Of a stretch of 64,000 nt of DNA, positions 43,701 through 56,272 are shown piece by piece. The translations under genes were made by a program, and so were the position numbers. The stretch's first letter is position 1. Each line of letters opens with the position of its first letter. The DNA comes from Miscanthus floridulus. Its lineage: Eukaryota > Streptophyta > Magnoliopsida > Poales > Poaceae. The DNA is taken from the NCBI RefSeq assembly GCF_019320115.1, contig NC_089589.1, positions 26,946,487 to 27,010,486 of the forward strand. Direction: 5' to 3'. The notes beneath the pieces are model-generated. The model saw nothing but the letters and a program-made list of their open reading frames with translations. It ran no database searches and was not told where the DNA came from.

Positions 43701-46700
43701 ACATATTTGGTCAAGATCCTGATTTTAGTCAACGTGATCATTACTTGATAACCTTCATGATACTTGCGTTCTGAAGGTAATACTCTCTGATTCAAATGTA
43801 CCTGGAGAAGGTGAACACAAGATAATGTCTTTCATCCGGGGACAACGGAGCCTAGAGAACTATGATCCAAACACAAGGCACTGCTTGTATGGACTGGTAC
43901 GACGGACATGGACTAACTAAATATTTGAATATTTTTCTACTGTGACACACCATTGATCTTCTGATTGTTCTTTTTATTGTGCCTATTTTACACTCCGAAT
44001 ATCATTACAGGATGCGGACCTAATAATGCTCGCTTTGGCATCTCATGAACTTCACTTTTCGATTTTGCGTGAGGTCTGTTAATCCATCCTTGTGTGAACT
44101 CCTAGCTTCATCCATACTATGATAGTTTTGGCAAACCGCATTTAGTTAATTGGATTTAGCAAGCAACGGTGTATTGAAGTTAAATGAAGTTGCAGAATTT
44201 TGTAAATATTGAGTTGAGAATAGCCCTTTTGTTAACTTGAACAGGATGTGTTACCGCATAATCTGCCAGAAAATTGCATCCCTCTATCTAAAGAACTGTT
44301 CAAAACTGAAGATTTCTCGAGAAAGTGTAGAGGATGGTTCCCCAAAGTAACAGAAACAGCTCATAGGCACAGGTCTCCCAAGAAACCTTATCAGGTTTGT
44401 TCCTCAGAGATGATAACAGGGTGCTTCCATTTTAATTTTTCATATAACACCATCTTCTTGCAGTTTTTGAACATATGGGTTCTGAGGGAGTATCTAGAGC
44501 TTGATTTGAAGATACCAAACCCGGTTGTCAAAACGGATATCGAAAGGCTCATAGATGACTTCATATTTATTTGTTTCCTGATAGGAAATGACTTCATTCC
44601 ACATATTCCTTCAGTTGAGATACATGAGGTGTGCTTATGCCGTCTGATTCTGACAGCTTAACAGCAAACAGTATAGTTATTGTCACATCCTTTCACATGT
44701 TCCCCACTGCAAAAAAAGTGGGATTTTTTCCTTAATTTGTCTTCGACGTGGCAGGGTGCAATTGATCTGCTATTGGAAGTGTACAAACAAGCATTTAACA
44801 AAATGGGAGGCTATATTGTGAGCACCGAGAAGGTACATGCAAAATCGAACTATATTAATTTCATTGATTACTTGTTGAGTTATGTTTTGATGTACTTCTG
44901 TTGCTACCAAAAACAGTTAAAAGACAAACATGCTGTATACCTTGAAGTTTCGACGTTGGAAAAGTTTTTTCATGAACTGTCCTTGTGTGAAGAGAAAATC
45001 TTTCTTAAAAGATATGAACTGCGAGAGGTATGTTAGAAAACTTATGATCCTTTGGTCAAAGTGTACAATAGTGCCAATTGGAACTTGTTGATTACATGCA
45101 GAGGTCACAGCGCAAATTCGTGCACCAAGCTGCTGAAGAATGGAAAGAAAGAAACTATGACAATATGGTGAGGGCTATATACAGCTAAAAGTTTTGTCCT
45201 GATTACTGTCATATTCATTTTTTTAATCTCAAGCTTTCTTCTACTTAGGAAGAAAATCCTGATGGTCCAGATTTGACAGTAAAGTCTTTTTCAACAAACT
45301 GCAGTATTTCCACCTACAGCCAAGACGAGTCAGATGTAGGGAAGAGCTTACCTATTTTTTTCTACTTTTATTGGATATCTGGCAATACCTTATCATTTCT
45401 CCTAAACTTATTTTCCAAAGTCCATCCATATTATTGCTTGTTTTGAATTTGATTCTCCTGTTGCTTAGGTAATTGTAAATACCTTAGAGCTGAGGCGAAA
45501 CTTAAAGGATACTCTTCGTAACAAGCAAGACCTTATAAAAAGTGGAGCCTATAAACATGACGCGGTTAGTAGCGCCTATTTGAGAAAATATTTCACATAT
45601 GTGCAAAGTTTGACATGCCATTGCAGGTAAGATTGGGATTGTCGGGATGGAAGTCTCGATTCTACAGGGAAAAGTTTGGTGTGGAAAAATCTAATGAAGT
45701 TGGGAAGCTGAAGAATGACATGGTTATGATTTTTCCTGTTTCTCTGTGCAGATAAAATTTTAATACCAGTGGGCGTTTTGAAGAGACATCATATTTTGTT
45801 AACTTTCTCTATCACTGGCTTAATTTAGGTTCAAAAGTATATGGAAGGACTTTGTTGGGTGCTGCAGTACTATTTTGCAGATGTGCCATCGTGGAGCTGG
45901 TAGGATATACATATTTATGATCAGAGCTTTCATTTGTACATGTATCTCCTTATACATTGTACTAGTATGCTTCCACTGTTTCGAAATCGAATGATGAATA
46001 GTTCAAATAATTGATAATCTTGATAAATAATTCCACATGAGTGATGTATGACTGCTAATTCTTATGGACATGTACTAGCGAATGTTTCCATTCTATGTAT
46101 TATGCATAGCATGTCTGTTTTGTTTTCTGCAGGTACTATCCCTTCTATTATGCTCCTTTTGCATCTGATTTTGAAGGGCTATCTCAGTTCAAGATATCTT
46201 TCACCATTGATAAGCCACTAAGTCCATTCGATCAGCTCATGGCAGTTTTTCCAAAAGAAAGGCACGTGATCTATTCTTTATTTTATAATGCACATTCTTC
46301 ATCGCAATGTTTTAATTGAAATTTAAGTTTATTTTCTTTCGCAGCTCATGTGCACTACCAAAGTGTTACAGAGAACTGATGGAAAATGAAGAGTCTTTAA
46401 TACATAAATTCTATCCGTCAGGTGTACTTGTTATTCTAAAGTCATCATATAATCTGAGTACCATATACTGAACTAAATGGGAATTTATTTTTCTCACCAG
46501 ATGTACAGATTGATACCCATGGGAAACGTTTCTTGTGGCAAGTAAGTGATTATTCCATATATATGAGTTCATAATATAAGGCTAGGTTACCCATATTTTG
46601 ATGCACATTGGCAACATGTAAGACCCCACATTGGCTAGTTGTAAAAGAAAAAAAAGAAAGCCTTCTTCACTCATGCTAGTTTTCTCGGAAATAAATTGTT

Positions 46701-47861
46701 TCAGGGTATTGCAATGTTGCCATTCATTGATGAAAAGCTGCTGATTCTGGCTACCAAGACGGTGGAGGACAAACTTGCAGTAAAAGAAATTGCCTACCTT
46801 CTATGCAAATTGTCTACTAGAGTATGTTGCACGTGATCGTTTTACATTGTTTTTATTTTATAGGTACATGAGATAAATAGGAACACAGTTCGGCAGGAGA
46901 AGATCTTCCTGAGGAACTCAAATACTCTACCAACTGGTGCAGCATTTGCGAAGACATCTGACTGTTTGTCAAAAAAGCTTCCGACAGATCAATCTACCAG
47001 GTACAATCAAGTCTGAACTGATGCTACGTATGCATTTCTTCTATTTCTGAGCAACTTATAAGAATGTTGCTAAATCCTAAATTTCATTCCACATAGTGAA
47101 CTTGGAGGGTGGTTGTCGCCTGTCAACGACGATAGTATAAGCTGTGGTTTCTTCCGTTCACCGATAAGAGATCTACAGGACATTAGGAATGACCAGACAA
47201 TGTATGTTTTCTCTTGACCCTATCATATTCAGGCAGTAATTTTCTAAGAAAAGAAGTCATCCTTTAATTTTCACTACATATTCCTGTGTATGTTTCAGAT
47301 CATTCTTGTTCTTCAACCCAGAACCAGTGCAAATCATTTCAAGGCTACTTGATAATGTCAAAAAACCTGAAAAGGTATATTCAGATATCTCTTTGGCTGC
47401 ACATTTCATTCGTTCACTGGGCATTTGGCACCATACCGCCAGTTTGCCATCATCTCTGAAAGAAATCATGTCTTTTGCAGACTATAACTGAAACTTGGAT
47501 TCCAAAGAGGCCGCTGTGGCACACCTATCCTGGTAGCCGACCACCGCCTGAAACCATCCCAACCGTGGCAGAGCCGCAGCCGATGATCAGCGGCTTTGGA
47601 CGTGGGAGAGGGAGAGCCATCACTGCCGAGACAGCGCTAGGCAGCGGCCGCGGCTACGGGAGAGGTTTCCATGGGGCTGACATGGCGCAAAGCCGAGGCA
47701 GCAGGAATGACAGAGGTGGTGCCTACACTTACCAGCCGGACGGAAGCGCTTGTGCAAGAAGAGGGCAGTACGGCCCCACGTTCCACAGGCAGCAGACGGC
47801 TTGGCGCCCAGTTGGAAATTCAGGCAGCCGTGGTGGGAGCGAGCAGCGCCGTGGTTGGTAG
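34800..47861 (+). CDS. XRN copy C, 5'-3' exoribonuclease
   Basis: Predicted 899-residue paralogue of copy B with the same 23-exon structure: 34800-35000, 35514-35619, 35749-35825, 35911-36102, 43777-43896, 44011-44073, 44245-44394, 44464-44628, 44755-44832, 44917-45027, 45102-45167, 45249-45335, 45469-45564, 45627-45722, 45829-45899, 46133-46261, 46345-46421, 46501-46541, 46705-46779, 46864-47000, 47097-47201, 47299-47374, 47481-47861. Phases all join and no stop interrupts. [23 protein letters not shown] and [10 protein letters not shown] are intact. Exon 7 again lacks the CCHC knuckle. Intron 4 is 7.67 kb because it holds an antisense LINE; intron 1 holds a Stowaway MITE. The exon 3 acceptor is GTGAAG, weaker than the TGCAG in B. 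The RG-rich tail is 126 residues. Nuclear versus cytoplasmic type is undecided. Confidence 0.86.
35199..35454. mobile_element. Stowaway MITE in intron 1 of XRN copy C
   Basis: 256 bp with inverted ends CTCCCTCTGTCC and CCTCTGTCCC (right end as reverse complement) and TA at 35197-35198 and 35455-35456, the Tc1/mariner-type target duplication. The AT-rich interior is non-coding. Copy B lacks it. Confidence 0.85.
36355..39885 (-). pseudogene. LINE ORF2 (endonuclease-reverse transcriptase)
   Basis: The N-terminal APE-type endonuclease (39885-38785) has [24 protein letters not shown] and DHTPLL. RT follows (38528-37321) with [19 protein letters not shown] and the catalytic MYADDAAIF. The zinc-binding RT-associated domain is at 37248-36355 ([37 protein letters not shown]). 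Breaks: a shift near 38790, a stop near 38560, a shift near 37925 just after SPM, and a stop at 37321. L1-clade plant LINE, inactive. Confidence 0.85.
40308..43443 (-). pseudogene. LINE ORF1 (nucleic-acid-binding protein)
   Basis: The Pro-rich N-terminus is followed by two CCHC knuckles, [14 protein letters not shown] and [14 protein letters not shown] (about 42540-42650). A DUF4283-like region follows ([23 protein letters not shown]), then a basic Arg/Ser-rich C-terminal part. The frame is broken at an 18-G run (42508-42525), by a TAG at 42038-42040 after PLNAWN, and again before 40590. It would package the LINE RNA in an intact element. Confidence 0.75.
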
Positions 47862-48220
47862 AACAGGAGAGAGATGTCAGGGATGCGATGAACTGATGCC
47901 TCACCATTTTGTCCGCAACAGCAGGAATGCTTATGTTGATTTCTGAAACTATGTGTGATATGTCAAACTAGAGGTGCTTTGGCACAATGTTCGCTCGTTC
48001 CTTGCTTGTTTGGATTGAGACAGAAGAATGGTTTATTTGCGTTGCTAATCTTCGGTATGTCAGCTTCTCCCATTTCATCCCGTCTGTTTTGTATAGCGAA
48101 TGTTGTGTCAGGGAACAAGGCTCCCCTGAGCGAACAAATCGACTTTGCACAGCGAACTTTAGGAATCCTATCTTAATGGAACTGATTAGAGCCTTAACGG
48201 AGACACTACATTAATTCTCG
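47862..48220 (+). other. 3' UTR and downstream region of XRN copy C
   Basis: Collinear with the region after copy B (13433-13750), sharing GTGATATGTCAAACTAGAG-like and GCGAATGTTGTGTCAGG blocks and CGACTTTGCACAGCGAACTTTA. It probably holds the 3' UTR and end of the duplicated unit. Confidence 0.55.
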
Positions 48221-48289
48221 CCAGATGTACTAGAAAAAAAAATAAATACTAAAAATTCTCACAATAAATAAAAATATCTGGCATTTAAT

Positions 48290-48524
48290 TGGTACACCCT
48301 AATAATCATCATCGATAATAGTCATTGGAGCTATTATAATTTATAAATTACTCACCATCATTATGAAAAATACATAAAGTAAGCCTCAAATTTTGCATCT
48401 AAAGTATCCACCCCTGTCATTACGAAAGACAGTTCAAAATAACCACATAATTTTTATAAAAATTACTCACATGTCATTATGAAAAATAATTAAAAACAAC
48501 TCTCTAAATTTACATCTAAATTAC
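48290..48524. repeat. degenerate AT-rich tandem repeat (left part)
   Basis: Roughly 60-bp diverged units with ATTACTCACC, CATTATGAAAAATA and CTAAATTTACATCTAAA motifs. The same motifs continue at 52885-53050 on the other side of the LINE, so the LINE landed inside the array. Confidence 0.6.
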
Positions 48525-48799
48525 TTTTTTTTAGATAAATGATAGTTTATATCTGGCTTCATCTACCTTAGGGTAAAATCAGGCCAATTATTACAAAGTT
48601 CGGTATAGCGACCATCACACAACCCACAGGGATCATAAGCTTACAAGTAGACACTAGGACAACAAAGCGGAAAGTAAAGTTATGACTAATGAAGACCAAT
48701 AAACCAAGTCAATAACCATCCATTGAAATTAAAGAAGTGCAATGCTGATGTCTCCAGATGTTGTCCAATAAGAATCAAGTGTACAGCACGCCACAAGAA

Positions 48800-51700
48800 C
48801 TTAGCATAATAACATTGAAAAAAGGTGTTGAATAGTTTCTGGACGGTGACAGAAGCAACATTTCGTATCGCCATTCCAGCTTCGTCGTGCAAGATTGTCC
48901 TTGGTTAAGATCACACCTCTTTTTAAATACCACAAGAATATTTTTATTTTTGAAGGAATTTTGATCTGCCATAAATCCTGTGACACTCTGACCCTATTGT
49001 TAATTAGTGCAGCATACATAGATTTAACAGAAAATGTACTAGATGAATGTAATGCCCAAACAAACACATCCCTTTCCCCTGTAAGTTCACATCTTGTAAC
49101 GAGGCAACAATTCTATGCCAATCCTTTAGATTTCTACCCCCTAAATTCCAGCGAAAGGAAATGTTCAGCGGGATTGATGCAAGTACAGTTGCCACAGAAT
49201 CCTGCTTTCTTCTCATAATATTGAACAACGAGGGAAATTTATTTTTTAATGGTTGGTTTCCCAACCAGGTGTCCATCCAAAAACGAGTTTGTGACCCGTC
49301 TTTTACTTTGAATGAACCAAAAGTCATGAAACTATCTTTTACATTCATCAGTCCTTTCCAGAAGTGAGAATCAGTGGGCCTTTTGGTATAGCTCCCTATA
49401 GTTTTATCTTTTATATATTTATTTCTCAATAATTCTTGCCACATGCCATCCTCATTTAACAGCTTGAAGAGCCATTTACTCATCAGGCATTTGTTTTGTA
49501 AATCCAAATTATGTATGCTAAAACCACCCTGTATTTTTGGTTGACACATAATTTCCCATTTGTCCAGTCTATATTTTCGCTTGTGATGGTCGCTTTATTT
49601 TCGCTTGTGATGGTCGCTTTGCCAGTAGAATCTTGATCTAAAGCAGTCGATCTTTTCTAATACTCCTTTTGGGAGTTCAAAGAAAGACATCATAAACATC
49701 GGTAAGCTAGAGAGCACCGAGTTTATTAAGACCAAGCGACCTCCTAAAGAAAGCATCTTACCTTTCCAACCGCTAAGCTTGTTTTCAATTCTGTTCTCTA
49801 TTGGCTGCCAATCTTTATTACTCAGTTTCCTAGTGTGCATAGGTAAACCAAGGTACCGAAAGGGAAACTTACCCACCCCACACCCAAACAACTGCGAATA
49901 GAAAACCTCATGCTCTTTTGCTTTACCAAAACAAAATATTTCGCTTTTATGAAAATTAATTTTGAGCCCCGAAAGTTGCTCAAACGTGCATAGTATCAAT
50001 TTCATGTTTACCGCCTTCTCAACATCATGGCTCATAAAGATCACTGTGTCATCCGCATATTGTAGAATAGACAAACCATCTTGGACAAGATGAGGAATGA
50101 CTCCTTCTATCTGGCTTGCTTCCTTGGCCCTAGCAATTAGTATAGCCAACATGTCTGCCACTATATTAAATAGTATTGGAGACATTGGGTCACCTTGCCT
50201 TAGGCCTTTTTTTGTCTGGAAATAGGAACCAAGTTGGTCATTCACTTTAATGTTTACATTTCCTCCCTGTGTAAACTGTTGTACCCAAGAACACCACTTC
50301 TGAGAGAATCCTTTCATCGCTAAGGTTTGTTGTAAAAAGTTCCATTTTACTTTATCATAAGCCTTTTCAAAATCTATTTTAAAGATTATTCCATCTTACT
50401 TTTTCGAGTGGAGTTCATGAATCGTGTCATGGATAATTACTGCGCCCTCCATGATGTTTCTTCCTGGGAGGAAAGCAGTTTGTGTTGGTCTAATGATCTT
50501 CTAGGCAACAGTAGACAGTCTATTAGTCGCAACTTTGGTAAAGATCTTAAAAGAAACATTCAACAAACAGATTAGTCTATATTGTTGAATGACTTTCGCA
50601 TCTTTCTTCTTTGGTAACAAAATTATAGTACCAAAGTTGAGACTATTCAAAGGCAGAGTTCCCTCATGAAATTCCATAAAGAGAGCCATCAGATTGTCTT
50701 TTATTAAATCCAAGAAGACCTGATAGAACTCAGGTGGAAAGCCATCCGGTCCTGGTGCCTTATTGTGTTGCATCTGGAACACCGCTGCTCTGACCTCAGA
50801 CTCAGAAAACACATCAGTTAGAAACTCATTTTCCAGATAAGAGACTTGAGGTATGTCTTGGACCTGGTGCTCCTCCAACACTATAGAAGAGCTCTCTGGG
50901 GGACCAAACAGGTTTTTATAATAGTTGGTAATATGTTGTTTTAGTTGAGCATCACCTTCTATTATATTGTTGCCATCCTCCAACTAGAAAATACGAGTTT
51001 TTCGATGCCTACCATTAGCCAACAGATGATAATATTTAGTATTAGCATCACCCTCCAGTAGATGTTTTACCTTTGCCCTTTGGTACCATTTAATTTCCTC
51101 TTCACGCAGTAGTTCAGCCAATCTCTCATTTAACACATGTTTAAGATTTAGTTCTGTCTAATTAAGCAAAGATATTTCTGCCTTCTTGTCTAGCTCATCG
51201 AGTTTGTCTAACAGTTCCTTTTTTCCTTCTTATAAGCCCCACTCACATTTTTTGCCCAGCCTCTGAGGTACTGGCGAAGTCTCCTGATCTTTGCCTGCCA
51301 CCTCTCTAATGGGCTGCCCTCCACAATTACACTAAGCCAAACATCTCGCACCATGTCACAAAAACCATCCCTAAGCAACCAACCCAATTCAAATTTGAAT
51401 TGGGGTTGGTAAGCCGAAGATGGACTATTTGTGCTAAATAACAGTGGAGTGTGGTCATAAATGTCTCTGCTCAAAGCAACCACAGTTGAAAGCGGATACT
51501 TAGACTCAAAATCCGTACAAACTAGAATCCTATCTAGTTTCTCAAAGGTCTGATTTTGTACGCGATTAGCCTAAGTAAACTTTCTTCCTGTCAGCTCTAA
51601 TTCTCTAAGATTTAGCGTGTCAATGACTGCATTAAACAGAAAAGGCCATCTATCACTATAGTTTTAATTGTTTTTCTCATTCGGACTACGAATAATGTTA

Positions 51701-52126
51701 AAATCACCACCTATAACAATAGGTAGGGTGTCTTTTGAACATACTCTAACCAACTCGGATAAGAATTGTGTTTTTAGATCTAATTGAGCAGGGCCATAAA
51801 CCGAGATTAAATTAAATTTAAAATCAACCTCCTTGTGTCTCAACTTGAACCGAATAAAAAAAATCCCCTTCTTCTATCGGACCAATGTCAAAAATTAAAG
51901 GGTTTATACCTAGCATCATACCACTAGACCGACCCCTTGGAGCCATGCAATGCCAAAGAAAATCTCTGCCAGCGCAGATATTATTCAAAGTTGATTGCGA
52001 AAAATTGGCTCTCTTGGTCTCTGATAAGGCAATGAAATCTAGGTTCTTTTCTTTTGTCAAGTCAGACAGAAATCTATACTTTTTATGGTCAGCAAAACCA
52101 TTGCAGTTCCAGAAAATTCCTTTCAT
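48800..52126 (-). pseudogene. LINE ORF2, broken
   Basis: Endonuclease start GIFWNCNGFADHKKYRFL (52126) with ALSETKR; DHTPLLF at about 51450. RT has [15 protein letters not shown] (50760), LRQGDPMSPILF (50180) and the catalytic YADDTVIFMS (50050). A zinc-binding end follows at 48860 (CCFCHRPETIQHLF). At least five frame interruptions lie between these blocks, so it is inactive. Confidence 0.82.
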
Positions 52127-52148
52127 TTGGATTGACTTTTAGCTTTTT

Positions 52149-52830
52149 TTATATTAATTTTGGACCTATATTTTTTGTAATGTGATAAAGGGGTCTGTAG
52201 ACACAAAGGATCACAGCCCCATCACCTAGGTCTTCAGTAATCTCCGCACAAATGAGGTTTAAAGCATGTAAATCCATATTTTCCTCTAAAGAGCAAACAG
52301 ATGAGACAACATACACTAGGTTCTTGCTAGATTCCTCTAAATTAAAAAACTCAGATAGTCTATATGACTCCACATCTTTTAAAGATTTTAAAGAACAGGA
52401 AACCTCATGCTCATTAACCCCGAGTGAAATTCCTAGTGCACTAGTAGAAGCTAGCAAAATAGAATCATCAAGAGCATCAAAAGAAAGTGGCTGTGATTCT
52501 TTACCTTTGATCGAAGATGATTCTAAATTTTTGCGCGCTTTTAACTTCGTTGCCTTCTCCAACGAGTCTTGCTCCGGAGTAGTCGTGTTTCTTTTGCTAG
52601 CTCTCACAGGTGACACTGCCCTGCCACTCATTGCCTTAGTTTTTTTTGAGGAGGCCAGAGTCACTTTTAGACTGCAACAGACTAGTCTTCCATTGTGCAG
52701 AACCATCAGGAGTCATCCAAGTCTGAGATAGTAACACAACTGGCTTATTTGCATTTTTCTTTTCCGCTGAGACATGTCTTGAAAAGTTCTGCTGGAGTAC
52801 TGCACCTGTACCAGCCCCCATGCTCTGCTG
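52149..52830 (-). pseudogene. LINE ORF1, C-terminal remnant
   Basis: A Ser/Lys-rich frame upstream of ORF2 (e.g. RAVSPVRASKRNTTTPEQ) with no zinc knuckle in the preserved part. A one-base shift near 52640-52700 separates it from its N-terminal continuation (WMTPDGSAQWK). Position and composition suggest the LINE ORF1 tail; no domain is recognised. Confidence 0.5.
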
Positions 52831-52884
52831 AGTATCAGCGGCCTATGGTAGGACTGACTGGTTGGTCGTGATATTGCCCAGGTG

Positions 52885-53377
52885 ATGGTCAGTAACTCAC
52901 TTTACTATTAGAAAACATAATTTAAAATAATCCCCTCACGTTACATCTTATAAAAAATAATTTAAAATACACCATAATGATTTTATAGATTATCCACCTT
53001 TATAATTATGGAAGATAATACAAAATAACCTCCTAAATTTACATTCAACATACTTATCGCCACGTTAACTCTCACAAGACGCGTTAGGAAAAGAGAAAAA
53101 TCCTAAAAAACATCTAGCCTTCAGGAGAACAAGCACCACGGCGTCAGCCCTTCTGCAGTTGATCACTGATGAAGTGAACTTGTGGATCATGTCCTGTCTC
53201 AGTAGGTTGAAGTCGCTCATCCAGCTCCTATGGTTCTGAGTATCTCCTGTACGCTTCTTGGTTGCGAGAGCCGTAAAGATGTAATCGTCTTAAGAGGACC
53301 ACGCAAGGGGAGGGACTTGGGAGGGGATTCCTATCGGTAATCACTGATTACCGTTGTTGTGCGTATAAACTATTCTA
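52885..53377. other. AT-rich repeat (right part) and spacer
   Basis: Continuation of the diverged repeat to about 53050, then unique spacer with no gene seen. Confidence 0.45.
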
Positions 53378-53628
53378 CTTTCTCCATTCTAAATTATAAG
53401 TCCTTTCAAAATTATAGAAAGAATTATAAATGTTTATGACATCAAATAGGTATATTATGAAAATATAATTAATGAAGAATCTAATGATACTTATATAATT
53501 AATGAAGAATCTAATGATACTTATATGGTATCATAGATGTTATTATTTTATTATATAAATTTGGTTAAATTTGAGATGCCTTAACTCTTCAAAAAAATCA
53601 AATAACTTATAATTTAGGATGGATGGAG
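53378..53628. mobile_element. Stowaway MITE
   Basis: 251 bp with inverted ends starting CTTTCTCCATTCTAAATTAT and, from the right, CTCCATCCATCCTAAATTAT, flanked by TA (53376-53377, 53629-53630). An internal 29-30 bp tandem duplication (AATTAATGAAGAATCTAATG...) lies at 53467-53526. Confidence 0.8.
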
Positions 53629-53630
53629 TA

Positions 53631-54035
53631 ACATATATGGCAGGAGCAGCCCTCTCTAGCAAATTAGTCCTTTATGTTGAGTTGGATCAAACCCTCTGAT
53701 GAACTTGTCTTTGGTATTGAACCAGCTCATACGTATTGCGTGCTGGTAAGGTGTTGGGGACGTCACACATGATTTTGAAAGCTCGATTAATTGATCATAT
53801 ACTATGGTAGGTGTTGGGGAATCATACATGGTTATTGTATTATTACGTCACAGCCTTACAGGCTCAGAGGTACTGGCTGGCGCTTCTTACTAGTATAGTA
53901 AAATTAAAACACCTACGTACTCCCTGCTCCGTTGACAGTCAGTCAGAACACTCGCATGTCAGCAGTGATGCTACGCACGGGGGCAATAGCACGTTAACTG
54001 TTGACAGAGTAAACTCGTTGAGAACATGTCATTGC
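53631..54035. other. spacer
   Basis: No gene seen. A short imperfect duplication (GGTGTTGGGGA, 53751 and 53811) is the only structure noticed. Confidence 0.4.
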
Positions 54036-54043
54036 TGTGCAAG

Positions 54044-54234
54044 CAGTGACGAAGCGAGAAAAAAATTTAGGAGGGGTTGAACAAAAGAATAGAGCTTTTT
54101 TTTTTATTTTCTCTTAACCTTAGCCCCTCCTATCTAATACATGTATGCATAAAATTTTAAAGGAGGACTTAGAAAAACTTCACGTGCTCAGGATGGGTAG
54201 GGGGGCTGAAGCTCCACCGCTGGCTACGTCCCTG
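54044..54234. mobile_element. hAT MITE
   Basis: 191 bp beginning CAGTGACGAAGC and ending (reverse complement) CAGGGACGTAGC, flanked by a perfect 8-bp duplication TGTGCAAG (54036-54043 and 54235-54242). Confidence 0.85.
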
Positions 54235-54453
54235 TGTGCAAGCCGTATTATTCGTAAAAACTAGAAACGGAGTTAAATATTAGCAATGGTTAAATATTAT
54301 TAGCAATGGTTAAATATTTGCGGCGCACCTCTAGAATGAAGCTTCACCAACAACTTCATGAGCTATTTTTTTTTGCCAAACAACATTTTTCAAAACAGAT
54401 TCATGGGTGAAGCTCCTTTTCTGTGCTCTCACAGAGAGAAGAGATGAGATAAA

Positions 54454-54813
54454 GGGTGTGTTTGGTTGAGCTGTGGCTGTGGAAAAAAGCTGCTGTGGGC
54501 TGTGAGCTGTGAGAAAGCTGCTATGGGCTGTGAGCTGTAAAAAAGCTGAAAGCTGTTTGGTTAAACAAGTATAAAATATACCTTCTATCTTTATCTCTCT
54601 TGAAACAAATATGAAAAAGCTTTTTATACCACCAATTTCGAAAAGCAGAAAGCCAAAAGCCAAAAGCCAAAAGCAGGGTCAGACCAGCTTTCAAAAATAT
54701 ACTATGGAAAAGCAGCTGCTTCTGAAAAAGCAGTCTGAAAAAGCAGCCCCTTTGGTTGGGCTTTTGGCTTTTTGGGCCAAAAGCCAAAGCCAAAAGCCCA
54801 ACCAAAGGCACCC
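54454..54813. mobile_element. MITE with GGGTG(T/C) ends
   Basis: 360 bp with inverted ends GGGTGTGTTTGGTTGAGCT and GGGTGCCTTTGGTTGGGCT (right end as reverse complement); AAA on both sides. The interior repeats AAGCTG and AAAGCCAAAAGCC. A 3-bp duplication suggests PIF/Harbinger, though AAA is not the canonical TWA. Confidence 0.65.
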
Positions 54814-54816
54814 AAA

Positions 54817-56272
54817 GCTGAAAAATAGCTTATCCAAGCTTCACTTGCCACCAGTGGGCCCCAGTGTGCATGCATCTCCGATGTGCCCCCAAGAAGTGAG
54901 CAACGACGTGTGGAGAAGAAGCGGACGGAGCGTGCCGCTGCCGGGCTAAGGCGTGGGCGCCGCCGCTGCCAAACAAGGAGAGGACACCTGCGCTGCGGCT
55001 GTGTGAACGCATGGTGGAGATGTGCCCATGTGTATGTATGATGAATGATTGACACAAGCGTGAGAGCTTTGAGGCTTTCCCGGTTGAGTCATATCTTAAG
55101 GCCAATGCCACCGCTGCCCCAGTGCCCCACACCACCGCTCCCCGAGTAAGGCCCTGATAGGAGTCTTGCTTGGATTAAAATAGAGGCCTCAAAAGGGGTC
55201 TCCAATTGGTAATCATAATATAGTGTGTTTTATGATGATGGAAAAATACACGTGGCTTCACAATTCACCTGCTTAGTGTGGTTTTGTCTTAATCATATAT
55301 GGGATATGCAGACAAAGGACCATCTTCCATGCGGAGCAAGCTGCTCAAACATGATGGTAACAGAAAATGATCTGTTTGAAAGTAGATTTCTTGCATAGTT
55401 TCAGTTCTTTTCTAATTTCTCTACACTTATATGCTCAACCTTTTCTAGAGGGTTTGTATATGTGTTGCATTGTAATTCTAAAATTCAAATGAAGTATGTA
55501 TATGTGTCACATGGGAGTTAGGACCACCGTTGACGGTAATTAACACTCATCACAAACCATCAATGTAACTTGCATAAATGGCTAAAATGGATCACCAACA
55601 TAGACTTAGGGGTTTAAACTAACAAATTTCATGAGTTTTGATGAATCTATGTTTTCGGTAGGATTTAATCAGAAAACCGTCGAGGGGGACCTATTCGTCA
55701 AAAGAAATCATGGAATTCTACCACGAGATCAACGTGGGAAGGTTCCAGAATACTCTAGGAGGCTCTCCACCGAAGCAGGTCTCGACCCACTAACATGTGG
55801 GGCCGCCCAGCCCCACTGCCAGGTCGCCCGACCTCTGTGGGCCCCACATATCATCCTCTTTGTTATGTCGGTTCTCCACCGCCTCCTAGGATGCATCTCA
55901 ACCATTATTTCAAGTGGGTTTGATCCAAGAGCTAAGAATTGACACTCCGGGCTATATATATCTGCCTGCACCTCCCCCATAACCCTAATTCATTACCATG
56001 TTCAGATCCTGAGAGCTGAGAAGCCAGAAACCATAATTCATATGTCTACCAGGATCAGGGCTAGCAATAAAGAGAAGATTAGTCCTCGATAGGATCTAGA
56101 CTTGTATTAGAGATAGAGACATAGAGTGAGAGGGAAGAGTTTTGGAGGAGTCCCGGTGAAGGGTCGAGATGCTGACTAGAGGGGGGGTGAATAGTCTTTT
56201 CTAAAACTTAATCGCGTTGGCTAACCGATATAAATGCGGAATTAAAACTATCGGTCTAGCCAAGACTATACC
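54817..56272. other. intergenic region, possible LTR remnant
   Basis: No gene recognised. 55620-56160 looks like part of an LTR or promoter (GCTATATATATCTGCCTGC near 55950, then a plausible leader). 56176-56200 (CTAGAGGGGGGGTGAATAG) is a motif often found in grass LTR elements. The region ends at the junction CCCTACGGG, where the large duplication begins. Confidence 0.35.

Larger units (their letters stand above)
48525..52880 (-). mobile_element. 5'-truncated LINE
   Basis: Minus-strand LINE of about 4.36 kb with tail T8 at 48525-48532. It contains the end of ORF1 (52860-52149) and a decayed ORF2. It is a different family from the intron-4 LINE (different endonuclease and RT sequence). Flanking host sequence is an AT-rich tandem array. 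Target duplication is not resolved. Confidence 0.88.
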
